Made by a program: the position numbers and the translations under genes | Shown here: positions 5,489 to 6,406 of the stretch, piece after piece | Numbering within the stretch: the stretch's first letter is position 1 | How the letters are laid out: each line of letters starts with the position of its first letter | NCBI GenBank assembly: GCA_012510865.1 | Contig: JAAZHF010000274.1 | Coordinates: 1-6,406, forward strand | Direction: 5' to 3' | DNA: 6,406 nucleotides | Source of the DNA: Gammaproteobacteria bacterium | GTDB lineage: Bacteria; Pseudomonadota; Gammaproteobacteria; Xanthomonadales; Xanthomonadaceae | Notes under the pieces: generated by a model | Database searches by the model: none | What the model was told of the DNA's origin: nothing | Seen by the model: the letters and a program-made list of their open reading frames with translations, nothing else

Positions 5489-6406
5489 ATGAAGACCCTC
5501 GTCCTGCGGATCGATGAAGCAGCCAGCGGCGCCTGGCCGGTGACGCTCACCGACGCCGGCGGGCTGGAGGTCCAGGACCGTTCGCCGGTTCCCCCTGCGG
5601 CAGGCGAGCCCGTGGCCATGGACCCGGCCGCGATCCGTGGCCGGTTAGCGCAGCGGCCGGTCCCGGACCTGGACGCGGTCGCGCGCCAGCTCGGCGCCTG
5701 GGCGCTTCCGCCAAAGGTCCGCGATGCGATCGAGGCCCTGCGCCACGCCGGGCAGGACTTCCGGCTGGTGCTGGATGTCCGCGCGAACGAGCTGCGCGAC
5801 CTTCCCTGGGAGCTGATGCGCTCGTCGCACCTGCCCGACTTCCTCGATGTCCAGACGCCCTGCGTGCGCCTGCACGCCGCGGGCAGGCCGCCGCCGGTCG
5901 AATGGCCGATGCGGGTGTTGGTGGTGGTGGGGGCGGCCGCTCCCAACGACAACGACGCCCCCGCCGATCGCGACGACATCCTGGCCGAAGAGGAGGTCTT
6001 CGCCATCGAGCGCACCCTGCACGCGATGGGCCACAGCATCGACCGCGAGGTGCTGAGGCGCCCGACGCCCGACGCATTGTTCCGCACCCTGCGCGAGCTG
6101 CGCCCGCACGTGTTCGTGTTCATCGGCCACTGCGACCAGGATGCGATCAGCGGCGGACCGGTGCTGCGCTTCCAGAACGAGCCCGACAGCTGGAACTGGG
6201 GCCCGGCCAGGCTCGCGCTGGACATGAGGGGCGCCGGCTGGGTGCCGTCCCTGGTGCTGCTCAACGCCTGCCGCACGCAGGACCGCGGTGCATCGTTCGG
6301 TTTCGCGGAGGCCTTCATCCAGGCCGGGGTGCCGGCCTGCATCACCATGCAGGGCGACGTGCGGGGGGGCGTGGCCGGGCGCTTCTCGGCGCAGGTGCTG
6401 CAGTCG
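5489..6406 (+). CDS. CHAT-domain (caspase/separase-like) protein, 3' end outside window
   Basis: An open frame of 306 codons runs from the ATG at 5489 to the window end without a stop. Translation shows a CHAT-type cysteine peptidase. An N-terminal strand-rich segment (MKTLVLRIDE) comes first, then the linker block RLVLDVRANELRDLPWELM (92-110) common in CHAT proteins. The core follows with MRVLVVVGAA (141-150), HVFVFIGHC (207-215) and VPSLVLLNACRTQD (252-265). His214 and Cys261 are the expected catalytic dyad. The stretch AGVPACITMQGDV (279-291) matches the late conserved strand of the fold. No TPR repeats, signal peptide or membrane helix are seen in the visible part. Related proteases cleave protein partners and act in several bacterial defence or cell-death settings, usually with a sensor or effector domain or gene nearby. 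Here any such partner would lie to the right. AGGG (5479-5482) with a 6-nt spacer is a modest ribosome binding site. The preceding terminator makes the gene an independent unit. Confidence 0.88.
   Translation, partial: MKTLVLRIDEAASGAWPVTLTDAGGLEVQDRSPVPPAAGEPVAMDPAAIRGRLAQRPVPDLDAVARQLGAWALPPKVRDAIEALRHAGQDFRLVLDVRANELRDLPWELMRSSHLPDFLDVQTPCVRLHAAGRPPPVEWPMRVLVVVGAAAPNDNDAPADRDDILAEEEVFAIERTLHAMGHSIDREVLRRPTPDALFRTLRELRPHVFVFIGHCDQDAISGGPVLRFQNEPDSWNWGPARLALDMRGAGWVPSLVLLNACRTQDRGASFGFAEAFIQAGVPACITMQGDVRGGVAGRFSAQVLQS

Noticed and set aside
5924..5934. GTG-rich run resembling a triplet repeat
   Set aside because: It encodes a hydrophobic beta-strand (VLVVVG) of the CHAT fold and is explained by valine codon use.
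5248..6348. 366-codon minus strand frame opposite the beta-barrel end and the CHAT gene
   Set aside because: Ser/Arg/Ala-rich antisense shadow that would also run through the terminator. The CHAT frame carries the catalytic motifs.

Overview
The window is GC-rich throughout and densely coded. The organism looks like a gammaproteobacterium of the Xanthomonadaceae/Lysobacteraceae type (Xanthomonas, Lysobacter or Luteimonas relatives). This is inferred from the strong G/C third-position bias, a DUF2058 (YaiL-type) gene, an exopolysaccharide module of heparinase-like protein plus WbuB-like glycosyltransferase plus VanZ-like protein, and a CHAT-domain protein. Genus cannot be fixed from the sequence alone.

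Left part, 1-3348, + strand: the tail of what looks like a surface-polysaccharide (EPS or O-antigen type) operon. It holds a heparinase II/III-family protein whose 5' end lies outside the window, a family-4 glycosyltransferase starting 7 nt after it, and a small VanZ-like membrane protein that overlaps the glycosyltransferase by 14 nt from a GTG start. The tight packing suggests one transcript. The three genes would act in building, trimming or exporting a polysaccharide.

Middle part, 3375-4648, - strand: a two-gene unit transcribed toward the polysaccharide operon. A DUF2058 protein (183 aa) comes first, then 35 nt later an AmpD-like N-acetylmuramoyl-L-alanine amidase (228 aa) with a strong Shine-Dalgarno. 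The two blocks converge over 26 nt that contain a small hairpin.

Right part, 4649-6406: a 189-nt divergent intergenic region containing a perfect 18-bp palindrome separates DUF2058 from a secreted eight-stranded-type outer-membrane beta-barrel protein (+). That gene ends in a textbook intrinsic terminator. After it a CHAT-domain (caspase/separase-like) protein begins at 5489 and runs off the window end. Its His/Cys dyad is visible, but any downstream domain or partner gene is not.

The most interesting element is the truncated CHAT protein. CHAT proteases act in several bacterial conflict or cell-death systems, but nothing here shows which system, if any, this one belongs to. No tRNA, rRNA, CRISPR array, insertion sequence or attachment site was seen. 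No gene-free stretch exceeds 300 bases.
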